NCBI GenBank assembly: GCA_934757945.1
Contig: CAKVLT010000059.1
Location: forward strand, 1-12,770
Direction of reading: 5' to 3'
DNA: 12,770 nt
From: an uncultured Bulleidia sp.
GTDB taxonomy: Bacteria > Bacillota_I > Bacilli_A > Erysipelotrichales > Erysipelotrichaceae
The position numbers and the translations under genes are program-made. Under the pieces are notes generated by a model. The model was not told the DNA's origin. It did no database searches and saw only the letters and a program-made list of their open reading frames with translations. Each line of letters opens with the position of its first letter. The stretch's first letter is position 1. Positions 1-7,552 of the stretch are shown in pieces.

Positions 1-195
1 GTGTTTCTTGAGGTTTTCTCACCTCATGTTATTTTGGAATTGTTTTTTGGATGACCTCATCCAATTTTACAGCGCCGGGTTTTGCCGAAATTCAACCCTT
101 ATGACACTATGATGATAGCTCATCTGTTACAGCGTGAAGCCAATCCAGATGTTTTTTGTCTTCCCAATCCATGAAAGACTGTTCCAGCTTACAGA
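1..195. other. Non-coding or degenerate leftmost region
   Basis: I see no intact gene here. The stretch lies downstream of the zinc-ribbon membrane protein gene. It holds a small stem-loop near its left end (TGAGGT and ACCTCA around a 6-nt loop, 10-27), a second hairpin at 47-64 and an imperfect GGGTT/AACCC pair at about 77-98. On the minus strand a stop-free reading frame ends with TAG at 107-109. From the ATG at 170-172 it would encode only 21 acidic residues (starting MDWEDKKHL) and has no good ribosome binding site. It reads like protein but could be the tail of a decayed gene or chance. The rest could be the end of an insertion element, but no transposase or pair of terminal repeats is visible. 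Confidence 0.5.
47..68 (+). terminator. Possible weak terminator hairpin, plus strand
   Basis: TTGGATG pairs perfectly with CATCCAA around ACCT, followed by only four T residues. It could end a plus-strand transcript entering from the left, outside the window. The short T tract makes this uncertain. Confidence 0.3.
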
Positions 196-897
196 TTAAC
201 CTGCAAATACCACTTCGAATATCACTGCAATAAATGCAATATACAGTAATACCATGAGGATAGATACATATCCATTCTGTTCTTTAGTACCAATTCTGGA
301 TACTGCAAGTACCTTCGTTAATGCAGATAAGCCAGTAAACAGTAATCCAAGTTTCATATCTGTAAAAAAGAAGACAATGGCAATCACATCCAGCACTGTA
401 GGAAGGAATAACTTTCCACAGGCTTTACCAAAGGCATCCTTGATTTGTTTAGGTGCTAAAACTACTTCTTCAAGATAGAAGAATACAAAGGAACTTAAAG
501 AAATGACACAGCCAGCTACACAATACGTCGCAATGTCTGGATGTGAGAATTCCTCTTCAAATCCATACATAGCTCCACCTATCATATTCATGATTAAAGC
601 AGTAAAACTGCTTGTGACTGCATAAATTAATACAATGGCCGCAATGACATTCACTATAAGAATTATAAGTGCTGCAATACCGTTTAATGGCGTTCTTGCA
701 AAAGGATTCTTTACATATTCCTTTAAACCCAGTTCTTGTTTTGGCTTTTGAGATGGCTGAGCTAATGCTGTTTCTGTTACAGGAGTTTCCTGCACAGATA
801 CTGGCTGTACTGGTGTTTCAGGCTGTGCCTGTTTTATACCGCAATACGGGCAAAACTTGGCATCTTCAATTTCTCTTCCACAGGAAATACATTTCAT
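196..897 (-). CDS. Zinc-ribbon domain integral membrane protein, function unknown
   Basis: This is a 233-residue protein of unknown function. The N-terminus is a zinc ribbon with cysteine pairs C3-x2-C6 and C16-x2-C19, which should bind one Zn ion in the cytoplasm. Residues 23-65 form a Pro/Gln/Thr-rich linker. The rest is membrane, with hydrophobic segments at about 73-95, 122-144, 161-179, 183-200 and 210-231. The layout (zinc ribbon, low-complexity linker, multipass membrane domain) is common in Firmicutes and is often annotated only as zinc-ribbon domain-containing protein. The ATG lies 9 bases after the lipoprotein stop and is preceded by a weak TAGGA site, so the gene is most likely translated from the same message as the lipoprotein and FHA genes. 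It is the last gene of the block; no convincing terminator follows it. I am sure that it is a gene but not what it does. Confidence 0.85.
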   Translation of the reverse strand: MKCISCGREIEDAKFCPYCGIKQAQPETPVQPVSVQETPVTETALAQPSQKPKQELGLKEYVKNPFARTPLNGIAALIILIVNVIAAIVLIYAVTSSFTALIMNMIGGAMYGFEEEFSHPDIATYCVAGCVISLSSFVFFYLEEVVLAPKQIKDAFGKACGKLFLPTVLDVIAIVFFFTDMKLGLLFTGLSALTKVLAVSRIGTKEQNGYVSILMVLLYIAFIAVIFEVVFAG

Positions 898-906
898 ATT
901 TGTGTC

Positions 907-1827
907 CTAATCATATATGTAGATCCAGCCAAATGCCGGTATATGATATCCCTTTCCTATTTCCTCATTCTTTTCATTTATAATAACTGCTGTTTCTTCA
1001 TAAAGATCATACTGTATGGTTACAGTATTCTTTTCCGTCTGTGCAGTGACTGCTTTCAGATGTGTACCATAGCTATGGGTATATGTTTTGCTGTAATCCT
1101 GATGAATCAGATTGCTGTACTGCGTTTCCATCTGTACTCTTCCTTCTTCATCATACACATAGCTTTTATAGGTGCCTGTAGATTTCAGTCTGGAAAACAG
1201 ATTCTTACTGGTACATACACCATCTTCATAGGTATATTTCCAGGTATATGTACTGTCATCTTTCATATGCCATTGGGATTCTTCAAGAATTCTTCCATTA
1301 CCATTATCATGATAACTGTATTTGATGAGACCATTTTCAGAATCGTCTGTTTCTATCAGATTCCCCTCCTGATACACTTCTTTTTTCCATGCAGGTAAGG
1401 TATCTGTATGGAGATTTACTGTATATTGTGTACCTTCTTTGGAAAAATCAAATCCATCATAGATCAGCGTACCATCCAAAGATACAGAAGACACTTTCCC
1501 TTCTGTATAGGTAAGTTCTACTCCTTCAGGTAAGGAAAGAATATTTCCATCTTCATCTGCAGTAATACCCTCTTCACTATGTAAAGAAGGATCTGCCTGT
1601 AATTTCAGAATGGTATTACCTGTCAGTTTGCTGTCCTGTTCTATATAAGATGGATATTGCTGCATATACAGCTCATGCAGGTTTACAGCATCTTCTTCAG
1701 GCAATGTTTTTACCTTCTGATATAAACGAATCTTCTCTGAAGGATCTTCTGCATTTCTGGCAGCTTCCAGAGGATCTTTACATCCGCTCAGTAACACTGC
1801 ACAAAGTAAAATACTTACTTTTTTCAT
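907..1827 (-). CDS. Lipoprotein with YD/RHS-like repeats
   Basis: The 306-residue product starts with a short signal peptide and a lipobox, LLSG followed by C16, so it should be lipid-anchored on the outer face of the membrane. Residues 17-75 are predicted mainly helical. The remainder is rich in Tyr, Thr and Asp-Gly turns, with recurrent strands such as KYSYHDNGNGR, WKYTYEDG and YVYDEEGRVQ, which resemble single YD/RHS or MORN-like beta repeats rather than a catalytic domain. No active-site motif is visible. Its ATG shares one base with the stop of the FHA gene (TAATG) and has no good ribosome binding site, so translation probably depends on reinitiation after the FHA protein. That coupling suggests the two are made together in a fixed ratio. 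The function is unknown; a surface or cell-wall role is an inference from the anchor. Confidence 0.85.
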   Translation of the reverse strand: MKKVSILLCAVLLSGCKDPLEAARNAEDPSEKIRLYQKVKTLPEEDAVNLHELYMQQYPSYIEQDSKLTGNTILKLQADPSLHSEEGITADEDGNILSLPEGVELTYTEGKVSSVSLDGTLIYDGFDFSKEGTQYTVNLHTDTLPAWKKEVYQEGNLIETDDSENGLIKYSYHDNGNGRILEESQWHMKDDSTYTWKYTYEDGVCTSKNLFSRLKSTGTYKSYVYDEEGRVQMETQYSNLIHQDYSKTYTHSYGTHLKAVTAQTEKNTVTIQYDLYEETAVIINEKNEEIGKGYHIPAFGWIYIYD

Positions 1828-2486
1828 TAAGAATACAGATAACTCTTTACCTTGATACGCACTCTTCCCAGAGTAATTTCATCACCTTCATGTACTTTGG
1901 CTTTTCCTAAAGGTGGTAATTTTACTTCGTTTAAAAATGTTCCGTTATGTTCAGAAACATCTTCAATATACACTTCTTCATGTTCCTTAATGAACTTTGC
2001 ATGTCTTCTGCTGACAGCAGGCTCACTGATGACAATATCACACTTATCTCCTTCTCTTCCTAAAAGACATGGGAAAGAAGGCACTTTCACTTCCTGTGTA
2101 AACCCATTGACTGTCACACCTAATACAAGACCTGTAATAATCTGACTTGGTGTTCTTGAAACCACAGTTTCTTCTTCAGGAATTTCCTGAGGAGAAGATT
2201 TAAAAGACATAAGATCAAGATCAGAATTTTCAGCAACAGGTGGAGCAGGTTCCAGTGGTGTTAAAACTGTTGGACTGTCCTCTGCAGCTCTTGAGACTTC
2301 TAATGGTGTCAGTCTCTGATTTTTTGCCATTGGGGCATGATTTGCAGGTACTTCCTTTTCTACATACAGAATCTGGTTTTTCTTGATAGCCAGTACAATA
2401 ATGGCAATGGTTTCTACAAGGATAATTCCCAGAAAGATTACAAATAACATTTTTACCAGTTTTGGATCAGATAATAAAGTTGTCAT
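1827..2486 (-). CDS. Membrane-anchored FHA domain protein
   Basis: The protein has 219 residues. A short extracytoplasmic N-terminus leads into one membrane helix at about 13-34, then a Pro/Glu-rich cytoplasmic linker (about 45-115) and a C-terminal forkhead-associated domain (about 120-217). The FHA signature residues are present: LLGRE at 141-145, SRRH at 159-162 and HNGTF at 180-184. These are the positions that contact phosphothreonine in known FHA domains, so the protein is predicted to dock a Thr-phosphorylated partner at the membrane, as substrates of PASTA-type kinases do in Gram-positives. No kinase or phosphatase lies in the window. The ATG is preceded by AAGGAAG. The 30-base gap after rsmI is the largest in this block and contains TATAGTAATATAG, so a minor internal promoter is possible. 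The end overlaps the lipoprotein start by one base. Confidence 0.9.
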   Translation of the reverse strand: MTTLLSDPKLVKMLFVIFLGIILVETIAIIVLAIKKNQILYVEKEVPANHAPMAKNQRLTPLEVSRAAEDSPTVLTPLEPAPPVAENSDLDLMSFKSSPQEIPEEETVVSRTPSQIITGLVLGVTVNGFTQEVKVPSFPCLLGREGDKCDIVISEPAVSRRHAKFIKEHEEVYIEDVSEHNGTFLNEVKLPPLGKAKVHEGDEITLGRVRIKVKSYLYS

Positions 2487-2516
2487 ACTCTAACTTCCTT
2501 TCTATATTACTATACC

Positions 2517-3371
2517 TCATTCTTTCGTACGATGTACGAGTTCATAAATGCGATTCTTGGAAACACCTGTTTCCTTGCTTACTTCTTTAACAGCCATGGA
2601 AGCTTTCATACCCTTCTCTATATACTCTTCCACCTTCTGTAATAACACTTCTTCTGTAACAGCTTCCTGAGGATCCATGGTATTGCCTTCTACAACAATC
2701 ACCATTTCGCCTTTTAATTCATTCACTACTTCCAGTATTTCTTCAATTGTACCTCTTAGAAATTCTTCATGCAGCTTGGTGAGTTCTCTTGCAAGAGTAC
2801 ATTTTCTGTTACCAAACACTTCCAGTAAGATACGTAATGTTTTTTCTATTCTGTGTGGTGCTTCATAGAACACCATGGTCATAGGATACTCTTTATACAT
2901 CTGTACCTTCTTTTTACACTCTGAACTGCTGGAAGGTAAAAAACCTATAAACAGAAATGGCTGTGCCACAAGACCAGAAGCTACCAATGCATTTAAGAAA
3001 GCACTGCACCCTGAAACAGGCACTACATTATAGCCTTCCTGTGTAGCAAGTGTAACAACCTTTTGTCCTGGATCATTGATCAAAGGATAGCCTGCATCTG
3101 AAATCAAAGCAACATTCAATCCTTCACTCAACAGTTTCACAATTCCCTTACAGCTGCTTTCTTCATTGAAATTCTGATACGCAATCAAACGTTTATGAAT
3201 ATCAAAGTGTTTTAACAGCTGTCCTGAAGTTCTTGTATCTTCACAGGCAATCACATCCACACTTTTAAGTATTTCCAGTGCTCTTGGTGTCATTTCCTGT
3301 AAATTTCCAATAGGTGTAGGCACTAAATATAAAGTACTGTTTTCATTGGAAAAAGACTTTTGACGAATCAC
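2517..3371 (-). CDS. rsmI: 16S rRNA (cytidine(1402)-2'-O)-methyltransferase
   Basis: RsmI transfers a methyl group from S-adenosylmethionine to the 2'-O of C1402 in the decoding centre of 16S rRNA. The 284-residue product has the tetrapyrrole-methylase-type fold with the expected family motifs: VPTPIGNLQEMTPRA near residues 17-31, CEDTR, the loop SDAGYPLINDPG and a glycine/serine turn VSGCSAF. The C-terminal segment SMAVKEVSKETGVSKNRIYELV looks like the helix-turn-helix that ends many RsmI proteins. Length is normal. The start is GTG at 3369-3371, which overlaps the ricT stop as GTGA; GAGGA lies about 8 bases upstream. This indicates translational coupling to ricT, and the tmk-holB-ricT-rsmI order supports the assignment. 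Confidence 0.95.
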   Translation of the reverse strand: MIRQKSFSNENSTLYLVPTPIGNLQEMTPRALEILKSVDVIACEDTRTSGQLLKHFDIHKRLIAYQNFNEESSCKGIVKLLSEGLNVALISDAGYPLINDPGQKVVTLATQEGYNVVPVSGCSAFLNALVASGLVAQPFLFIGFLPSSSSECKKKVQMYKEYPMTMVFYEAPHRIEKTLRILLEVFGNRKCTLARELTKLHEEFLRGTIEEILEVVNELKGEMVIVVEGNTMDPQEAVTEEVLLQKVEEYIEKGMKASMAVKEVSKETGVSKNRIYELVHRTKE

Positions 3372-4501
3372 TTTGTTTCCTCTTCTTTCTTTTTACGACC
3401 AAATGTACGTACTGTTACATTAGGGTTCTTTGCAGTATCTGCCTGTCTGTTCTTTCTTGTAAAGGTACGCACTTCTGCATTGGAAGATTCTTTATTCTTT
3501 CTGGAGAAAGATCTGACTTCCTTATTCTGTGCCGGTTTTTCTCTTTCTTCACGCTTAGGTTTACGCACGACTGGTTTTTCTTCTTTCTTTGCATGTACCA
3601 CTGTCTTTTGAACAGGCTTTGGTTCTTCCTCTTTCTTAGCAGGCATCACCACGCCTTTTCTTGGAATGGCTTTTGTACGAAGATCTTCCAGAGTGATGAA
3701 AATGGCATTTTCTCTGTTTTCCAGTTTTGCCTCATCTGCCATGACATTCATACCTGTAATACGATAGATATTTCCTTCGTATTCCACCTGAGATCCCATC
3801 TTAGGTAATCCACATGTCATTTCCTTATAGTCATCATCTTCATACTTTAAACAGCACATGAGTTTACCACACATACCAGATAGCTTATCAATATTTAAAG
3901 CCAGTAACTGGTTCTTGGCCATGTTGATGGAGATAACATCAAAGTGTGTCTTGAATCTTCTGCAGCAGCATTCCATACCACATGGACCAATCCCACCAAT
4001 CATCTTGGCTTTATCTCTTTCCCCAATCTGACGTAATTCAATACGGCAATGTAACTGGGAACCAAGTACTTTTAATAATTCTCTGAAGTCTACTCTTTGT
4101 TCTGCAAGGTAAACAAATAACACCTTGGATCTGTCCAGAGTATATCTGGCACTTAAAAGATCCATAGGAAGTTCCAGCTTTTTGATTTCTCTGTGACAGA
4201 TATCAAAAGCTATATCATTTTCCTCCAGATTTTCTTCATAGTCCCTTTTATCTCTTTCAGTTGCCAGTCTTAAAACAGGACGTGTAGGCATGGTAATTCC
4301 CAGTTTGCCAGTTTCAATGGCATCGGCATCTGCCTGTCCAAGTTCAATACCCTGCTGTGTTTCTACAACAACATAATCCCCTTTATGAATATCTTTTGTC
4401 TCACTGCCAAAGGTATATGGCTTTCCGTTTGATTCAAACTTAATGGCAACGGCATACGTGTACGTTACCTTTTCTTCCTGTATTTCCTTTGTGTCTTCCA
4501 T
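3368..4501 (-). CDS. ricT: PSP1-domain regulatory iron-sulfur protein RicT (YaaT)
   Basis: The product resembles Bacillus subtilis RicT/YaaT, a subunit of the Ric complex (RicA, RicF, RicT) that binds iron-sulfur clusters and acts in mRNA maturation with RNase Y, and in competence, biofilm and sporulation control. The PSP1 region is clear, with cysteine clusters GPCGMECCC (Cys 174, 178-180) and SGMCGKLMCCLKYE (Cys 211, 216, 217). The preferred start is the ATG at 4499-4501, overlapping the holB stop as TGATG and 7 bases from GGAGG; a TTG one codon earlier is possible. That gives 377 residues. About 90 residues at the C-terminus are an extra, very basic tail with three copies of a VR[ST]FxRK motif. 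RicA and RicF (YmcA and YlbF) are not in the window, so membership of a full complex is inferred. Confidence 0.93.
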   Translation of the reverse strand: MEDTKEIQEEKVTYTYAVAIKFESNGKPYTFGSETKDIHKGDYVVVETQQGIELGQADADAIETGKLGITMPTRPVLRLATERDKRDYEENLEENDIAFDICHREIKKLELPMDLLSARYTLDRSKVLFVYLAEQRVDFRELLKVLGSQLHCRIELRQIGERDKAKMIGGIGPCGMECCCRRFKTHFDVISINMAKNQLLALNIDKLSGMCGKLMCCLKYEDDDYKEMTCGLPKMGSQVEYEGNIYRITGMNVMADEAKLENRENAIFITLEDLRTKAIPRKGVVMPAKKEEEPKPVQKTVVHAKKEEKPVVRKPKREEREKPAQNKEVRSFSRKNKESSNAEVRTFTRKNRQADTAKNPNVTVRTFGRKKKEEETK

Positions 4502-5466
4502 CAAAGTTCCTCCAACATATACATCGTCTGTGCAAGTACAAGATATGGATCATTGTATTTATTGCACTTATCCATCTGTGTATTTACACATATCAACATC
4601 TTCGTCATCTTATGCAGATCTGTTTCCCTGCCAGCTTTACTCACATACCAGTGAGGTCCTTTGGCACTGTGACAGATGACATCATGACAATACGTATTCA
4701 GCATATCCAGAAACAGTCTTACAAGTTCTATACAGCTGCTTCTTTCGCTGAGTTTATAACTGACATCATAATCTACCAGAAGTTCTTCTTTATCTCCCAG
4801 AAGATATTGATGCAACATATCCAGTGCATGAGAATATACATCACTTTCATAGATATCTTTCAAACCGGTATTGGCATGAATCACATGAGAAAACATCCAG
4901 CAGTCTTCTTCAGGAATACCTTCTTCTTTTGCAAGAGTCATTCTGTATTCACTGGTCATAGCTGTAAAAGGAATCATGGTACATCTGGACACAATAGTAG
5001 GTAAAATGCGATGAATGTTATCGGTGATAAGTATACCCACCACATCTTTACCAGGTTCCTCCAGAAATTTCAGCAGACTGTTCATAGCCGAGGAACTGCT
5101 GTTTTCAAAATGGTCCAGAATATAACATCTTGTGCCAGTACCTTCTTCAGAACTTGTCTTGGAAAACTGCAGTTGCAGATCATCCACATCCTTTTTGGAA
5201 ATACTCTTTGCATTGCCATCCAGATAGACAAAGTCCATATGTGCGCCTTCTTCTATTCTTTTACACGTATCACAGGTCTGGCATGCCAGACCTTCTTCTG
5301 TATGTGTACAAAACAAAGACTGTGCCAGTAAATACGCCGCTTCTTTCTTAGGGGTTCCCGCAGGACCTGTAAAGATATACGCATGGGAAACCGTATGATT
5401 CACTAATGCTGTCTGAATGGCAGTAAAAGCAACAGGCTGTGTTTTGCTTAACAGATCTTTAAGCAT
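4501..5466 (-). CDS. holB: DNA polymerase III delta-prime subunit (clamp loader)
   Basis: Delta-prime is the rigid stator of the clamp loader that places the beta clamp on DNA during replication. The 321-residue product shows the AAA+ fold of the family. It has a degenerate Walker A (GPAGTPKKE, about 34-42), as expected for a subunit that does not hydrolyse ATP. A zinc-binding knuckle has Cys 53, 62, 65 and 68. LDHFE lies at about 117-121, the conserved NSLLKFLEEP at about 129-138 and the SRC motif at 160-162, which supplies the trans-acting arginine. The C-terminal collar domain is divergent. The ATG lies 8 bases inside the end of tmk, 7 bases after AAAGGA, and the end overlaps the ricT start. 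DNA replication and dTTP supply are thus coupled in one message, as in Bacillus. Confidence 0.94.
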   Translation of the reverse strand: MLKDLLSKTQPVAFTAIQTALVNHTVSHAYIFTGPAGTPKKEAAYLLAQSLFCTHTEEGLACQTCDTCKRIEEGAHMDFVYLDGNAKSISKKDVDDLQLQFSKTSSEEGTGTRCYILDHFENSSSSAMNSLLKFLEEPGKDVVGILITDNIHRILPTIVSRCTMIPFTAMTSEYRMTLAKEEGIPEEDCWMFSHVIHANTGLKDIYESDVYSHALDMLHQYLLGDKEELLVDYDVSYKLSERSSCIELVRLFLDMLNTYCHDVICHSAKGPHWYVSKAGRETDLHKMTKMLICVNTQMDKCNKYNDPYLVLAQTMYMLEEL

Positions 5467-6085
5467 CTAACAGTCCTTTCACAATGGTATATACCTGTTC
5501 AATAACTTCTTCTACAGGTTTTTGTGCATCCACAATGATCATTCTGTCTTTATACATGGAAATCACTGTCTGATATCCATCATACACAGCTTTATGAAAG
5601 CAGGCACTTTCCTGATCCAGTCGGTCAAGACTGGTTCTGGAAGAAATTCTTTCCAGACCCACTTCTGCAGGTATATTCAAAAAGATTGTCTTATCTGGCA
5701 TGTGTCCTTCTATTGCAAATTCATTAATGCCATACACTTCTTCAATACCAATCTTTCTTCCACACCCCTGATAAGCAAGAGAGCTGTCAATAAATCTGTC
5801 AGAAATCACAGTAATTCCTTCTTCCAGTGCTGGAAGTACTTTCTCTACCAGATGTTGTCTGCGACTGGCAGCGTATAATAAAGCTTCTGTACGTGCATCC
5901 ATTTCTGTATTAGCAGGATCCAGAATAACATCTCTGATTTCCTCTGCTATTTTAGAGCCCCCTGGTTCTCTGGTATATTTCACTGCATAGCCTTCTTTTT
6001 GAAGTCTTTCAATGACTGCAGTACTCACTGTAGTTTTACCCGATCCATCCGGGCCTTCAAATGTAATAAATAATCCCTTTTTCAT
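5459..6085 (-). CDS. tmk: Thymidylate kinase
   Basis: Tmk phosphorylates dTMP to dTDP with ATP, the committed step to dTTP for both de novo and salvage routes, in the cytoplasm. The 208-residue length is typical. The P-loop is EGPDGSGKTT (10-19). TREPGG (38-43) and the DRF motif (96-98) contribute to dTMP binding, followed by SSLAYQG (101-107). The lid has SSRTSLDRLDQES near 148-160. The start at 6083-6085 is right, because the family begins M-x-x-GLFITFEG. No ribosome binding site precedes it; instead a TATAAT box lies 7 bases upstream of the ATG, so the mRNA is predicted to be leaderless. It is the first gene of the block and overlaps holB by 8 bases. Confidence 0.96.
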   Translation of the reverse strand: MKKGLFITFEGPDGSGKTTVSTAVIERLQKEGYAVKYTREPGGSKIAEEIRDVILDPANTEMDARTEALLYAASRRQHLVEKVLPALEEGITVISDRFIDSSLAYQGCGRKIGIEEVYGINEFAIEGHMPDKTIFLNIPAEVGLERISSRTSLDRLDQESACFHKAVYDGYQTVISMYKDRMIIVDAQKPVEEVIEQVYTIVKGLLDA

Positions 6086-6092
6086 ATTTTTG

Positions 6093-6101
6093 ATTATACC
6101 A
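6093..6101 (-). promoter_or_regulatory. Extended -10 promoter of the tmk operon
   Basis: Read on the minus strand, this is TGGTATAAT, a consensus extended -10 box. The -35 region, 17 bases upstream, is T-rich and poor (TTTTTA), which an extended -10 can tolerate. Only 7 bases separate TATAAT from the tmk ATG, so transcription should start at or next to the A of the start codon. Confidence 0.75.
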
Positions 6102-6146
6102 CGTAGACCCCTTTATAAAAAAGGACTGTTTCAATCACCCAAACAT

Positions 6147-6173
6147 AAAAAGAGCGAATATATCGCTCTTTTT
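6147..6173. terminator. Bidirectional intrinsic terminator after ATPase gene 1
   Basis: AAAAAGAGCGA and TCGCTCTTTTT form a perfect 11-base-pair stem around ATATA, with A and T runs on both sides so that it can act in either direction. It would end the minus-strand ATPase transcript before the tmk promoter. A near-copy lies at 7640-7665, on the other side of the same ATPase gene. Confidence 0.85.
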
Positions 6174-6182
6174 ATGATAGAA

Positions 6183-6285
6183 ATACTGCCGTGGGCCACC
6201 TTTCAATGACGCATCCCACATAATCGTATATCAGCTTTCCAGGGAAAATTTAAGCCTCACAGTATTGTTCTGTAAGAAGTATAGC
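6183..6285. other. Unassigned spacer downstream of ATPase gene 1
   Basis: About 100 bases between the ATPase stop and the terminator carry no supported gene. The left part is more GC-rich than its surroundings and contains a GTGGG (6191-6195) and CCCAC (6215-6219) pair that could close a loop. I cannot name a function; it may be 3' untranslated RNA or a remnant. Confidence 0.4.
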
Positions 6286-7503
6286 TTATTCCAGCAACCA
6301 GTCAATGACATTCACTACTTTTATACCATCATAATTTCCAGTTGAAAAACGATCCAGTGTCAGAACGATTTTCTCATAATTATCCTGTATATTCCTTAGC
6401 GGTCTCATCTCTCGTTCAAAGGTTTCTTCAGCTGTCATATCCGCTGTCACCTGATAGTATGTCAGCACACCTTCTTTTTGCGTCACAAAATCTACTTCTG
6501 TGGAACCGTATTTTCCAATGTGTACTTTGTCGCCTCTTCGCTCTAACTCAAGGTATACAATATTCTCAATAGTAAACCCTAAATCATACTGTTTTCTTGG
6601 GAGAATATGATTTCTGATTCCCATATCTACCATGTAAAATTTATTATTTGTTTTTAAAAGCTGTCTCCCGACAATATCAAACCGTTCTACCGGATAAAAA
6701 ATAAACGATTCCGTTAAAGCTTCAACATAATCATTCACTGTATTCTGTGAAACCTTTTTTCCTGATGAAATCAGATAGTTTGTAATACTTTTGATAGATA
6801 CAGGGCTTCCAATCACACTTGCAAGATAACGTGCAATGGTCTTCAACAAAGTAATATCAGTAATTTTACGTCTGTCACCTGTTCTTTCTCTTCTTGCCTG
6901 TCTTTGCTCAATATCTTTTATGATAACTGTATTGTAAATCCCCTCAAGATACTGATCCACTTTTTCATCTGTTCGATTCATCACAGCTACATATGGAATT
7001 CCACCTGTCTTCATAAATTCTGCAAAAGCTTCTTCTTTTGAAAGACCTGTCACCACAGTATATTCACGAAATGATAATGGCAGCATCTTTATTTCTATAT
7101 ATCTTCCAGATAGTAATGTTGCAAGTTCTCCTGACAGCATATATGCATTTGATCCTGTAATATATATATCCACATCTTCTCGAATATAGAGGCTGTCCAC
7201 TACTTTTTCAAAGTGCTGAACCTCCTGAATTTCATCCAGAAAAATATATGTCATTTTATCTGGGCATAAGCGTTCTTTAAGATATGTATATAATTCCCTG
7301 TAGTCCTTCAAGTGTTCATAATCCAGATTTTCAAAATTTATGGAGATAATCTGTTGGGGAGTAACACCATCTTCTAAAAGTCTCTGCTGATACTGCTCCA
7401 GAAGTACAGACTTTCCGCAACGTCGAATTCCTGTTACTACTTTTATCTGCTGTTCATCTTTCCACATCCACAGCTGATCAAGATATTCCTTTCTTTCTAC
7501 CAT
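6286..7503 (-). CDS. AAA-family ATPase with DUF4143 domain (gene 1)
   Basis: This belongs to the AAA_14 plus DUF4143 family of P-loop proteins, abundant in gut bacteria and of unknown cellular role. From the start chosen here the product has 405 residues. Walker A is GIRRCGKS (25-32) and Walker B is TYIFLDE (85-91). YITGSNAYML (about 114-123) and the following LSGRY are the family's sensor region. The C-terminal half, from about 200, matches DUF4143 and includes a late part with nuclease-like features (EVDFVTQKEG), though cleavage activity is unproven. I chose the ATG at 7501-7503 because AAAGGAG lies 6 bases before it; an upstream ATG at 7533 would place the start before that site. It is monocistronic, with its own promoter, a dyad upstream and terminators on both sides. 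Confidence 0.9.
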   Translation of the reverse strand: MVERKEYLDQLWMWKDEQQIKVVTGIRRCGKSVLLEQYQQRLLEDGVTPQQIISINFENLDYEHLKDYRELYTYLKERLCPDKMTYIFLDEIQEVQHFEKVVDSLYIREDVDIYITGSNAYMLSGELATLLSGRYIEIKMLPLSFREYTVVTGLSKEEAFAEFMKTGGIPYVAVMNRTDEKVDQYLEGIYNTVIIKDIEQRQARRERTGDRRKITDITLLKTIARYLASVIGSPVSIKSITNYLISSGKKVSQNTVNDYVEALTESFIFYPVERFDIVGRQLLKTNNKFYMVDMGIRNHILPRKQYDLGFTIENIVYLELERRGDKVHIGKYGSTEVDFVTQKEGVLTYYQVTADMTAEETFEREMRPLRNIQDNYEKIVLTLDRFSTGNYDGIKVVNVIDWLLE

Positions 7504-7521
7504 ATACATCTCCTTTTTCTC

Positions 7522-7550
7522 AGTATGGCACACTTTTCAAGCAATTTCAA
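7522..7550 (-). promoter_or_regulatory. Predicted promoter of ATPase gene 1
   Basis: On the minus strand a TTGAAA -35 box (7545-7550) is followed after 17 bases by CATACT (7522-7527). The leader would be about 12-20 bases and contain the AAAGGAG site. The -10 matches consensus at four of six positions, so confidence is moderate. Confidence 0.5.
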
Positions 7551-7552
7551 AT

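Noticed and set aside
74..98. Terminal inverted repeat of an ISL3-like insertion sequence
   Set aside because: The motif only loosely recalls such ends; no transposase, partner repeat or target duplication is visible.
6088..6231. Small minus-strand ORF of 28 codons across the terminator
   Set aside because: It reads through a perfect terminator stem (YHKKSDIFALFMF), has no ribosome binding site and is a typical false ORF.
7504..7533. Upstream ATG for ATPase gene 1
   Set aside because: It lies before the predicted leader and the AAAGGAG site; the ATG at 7501-7503 has normal spacing.
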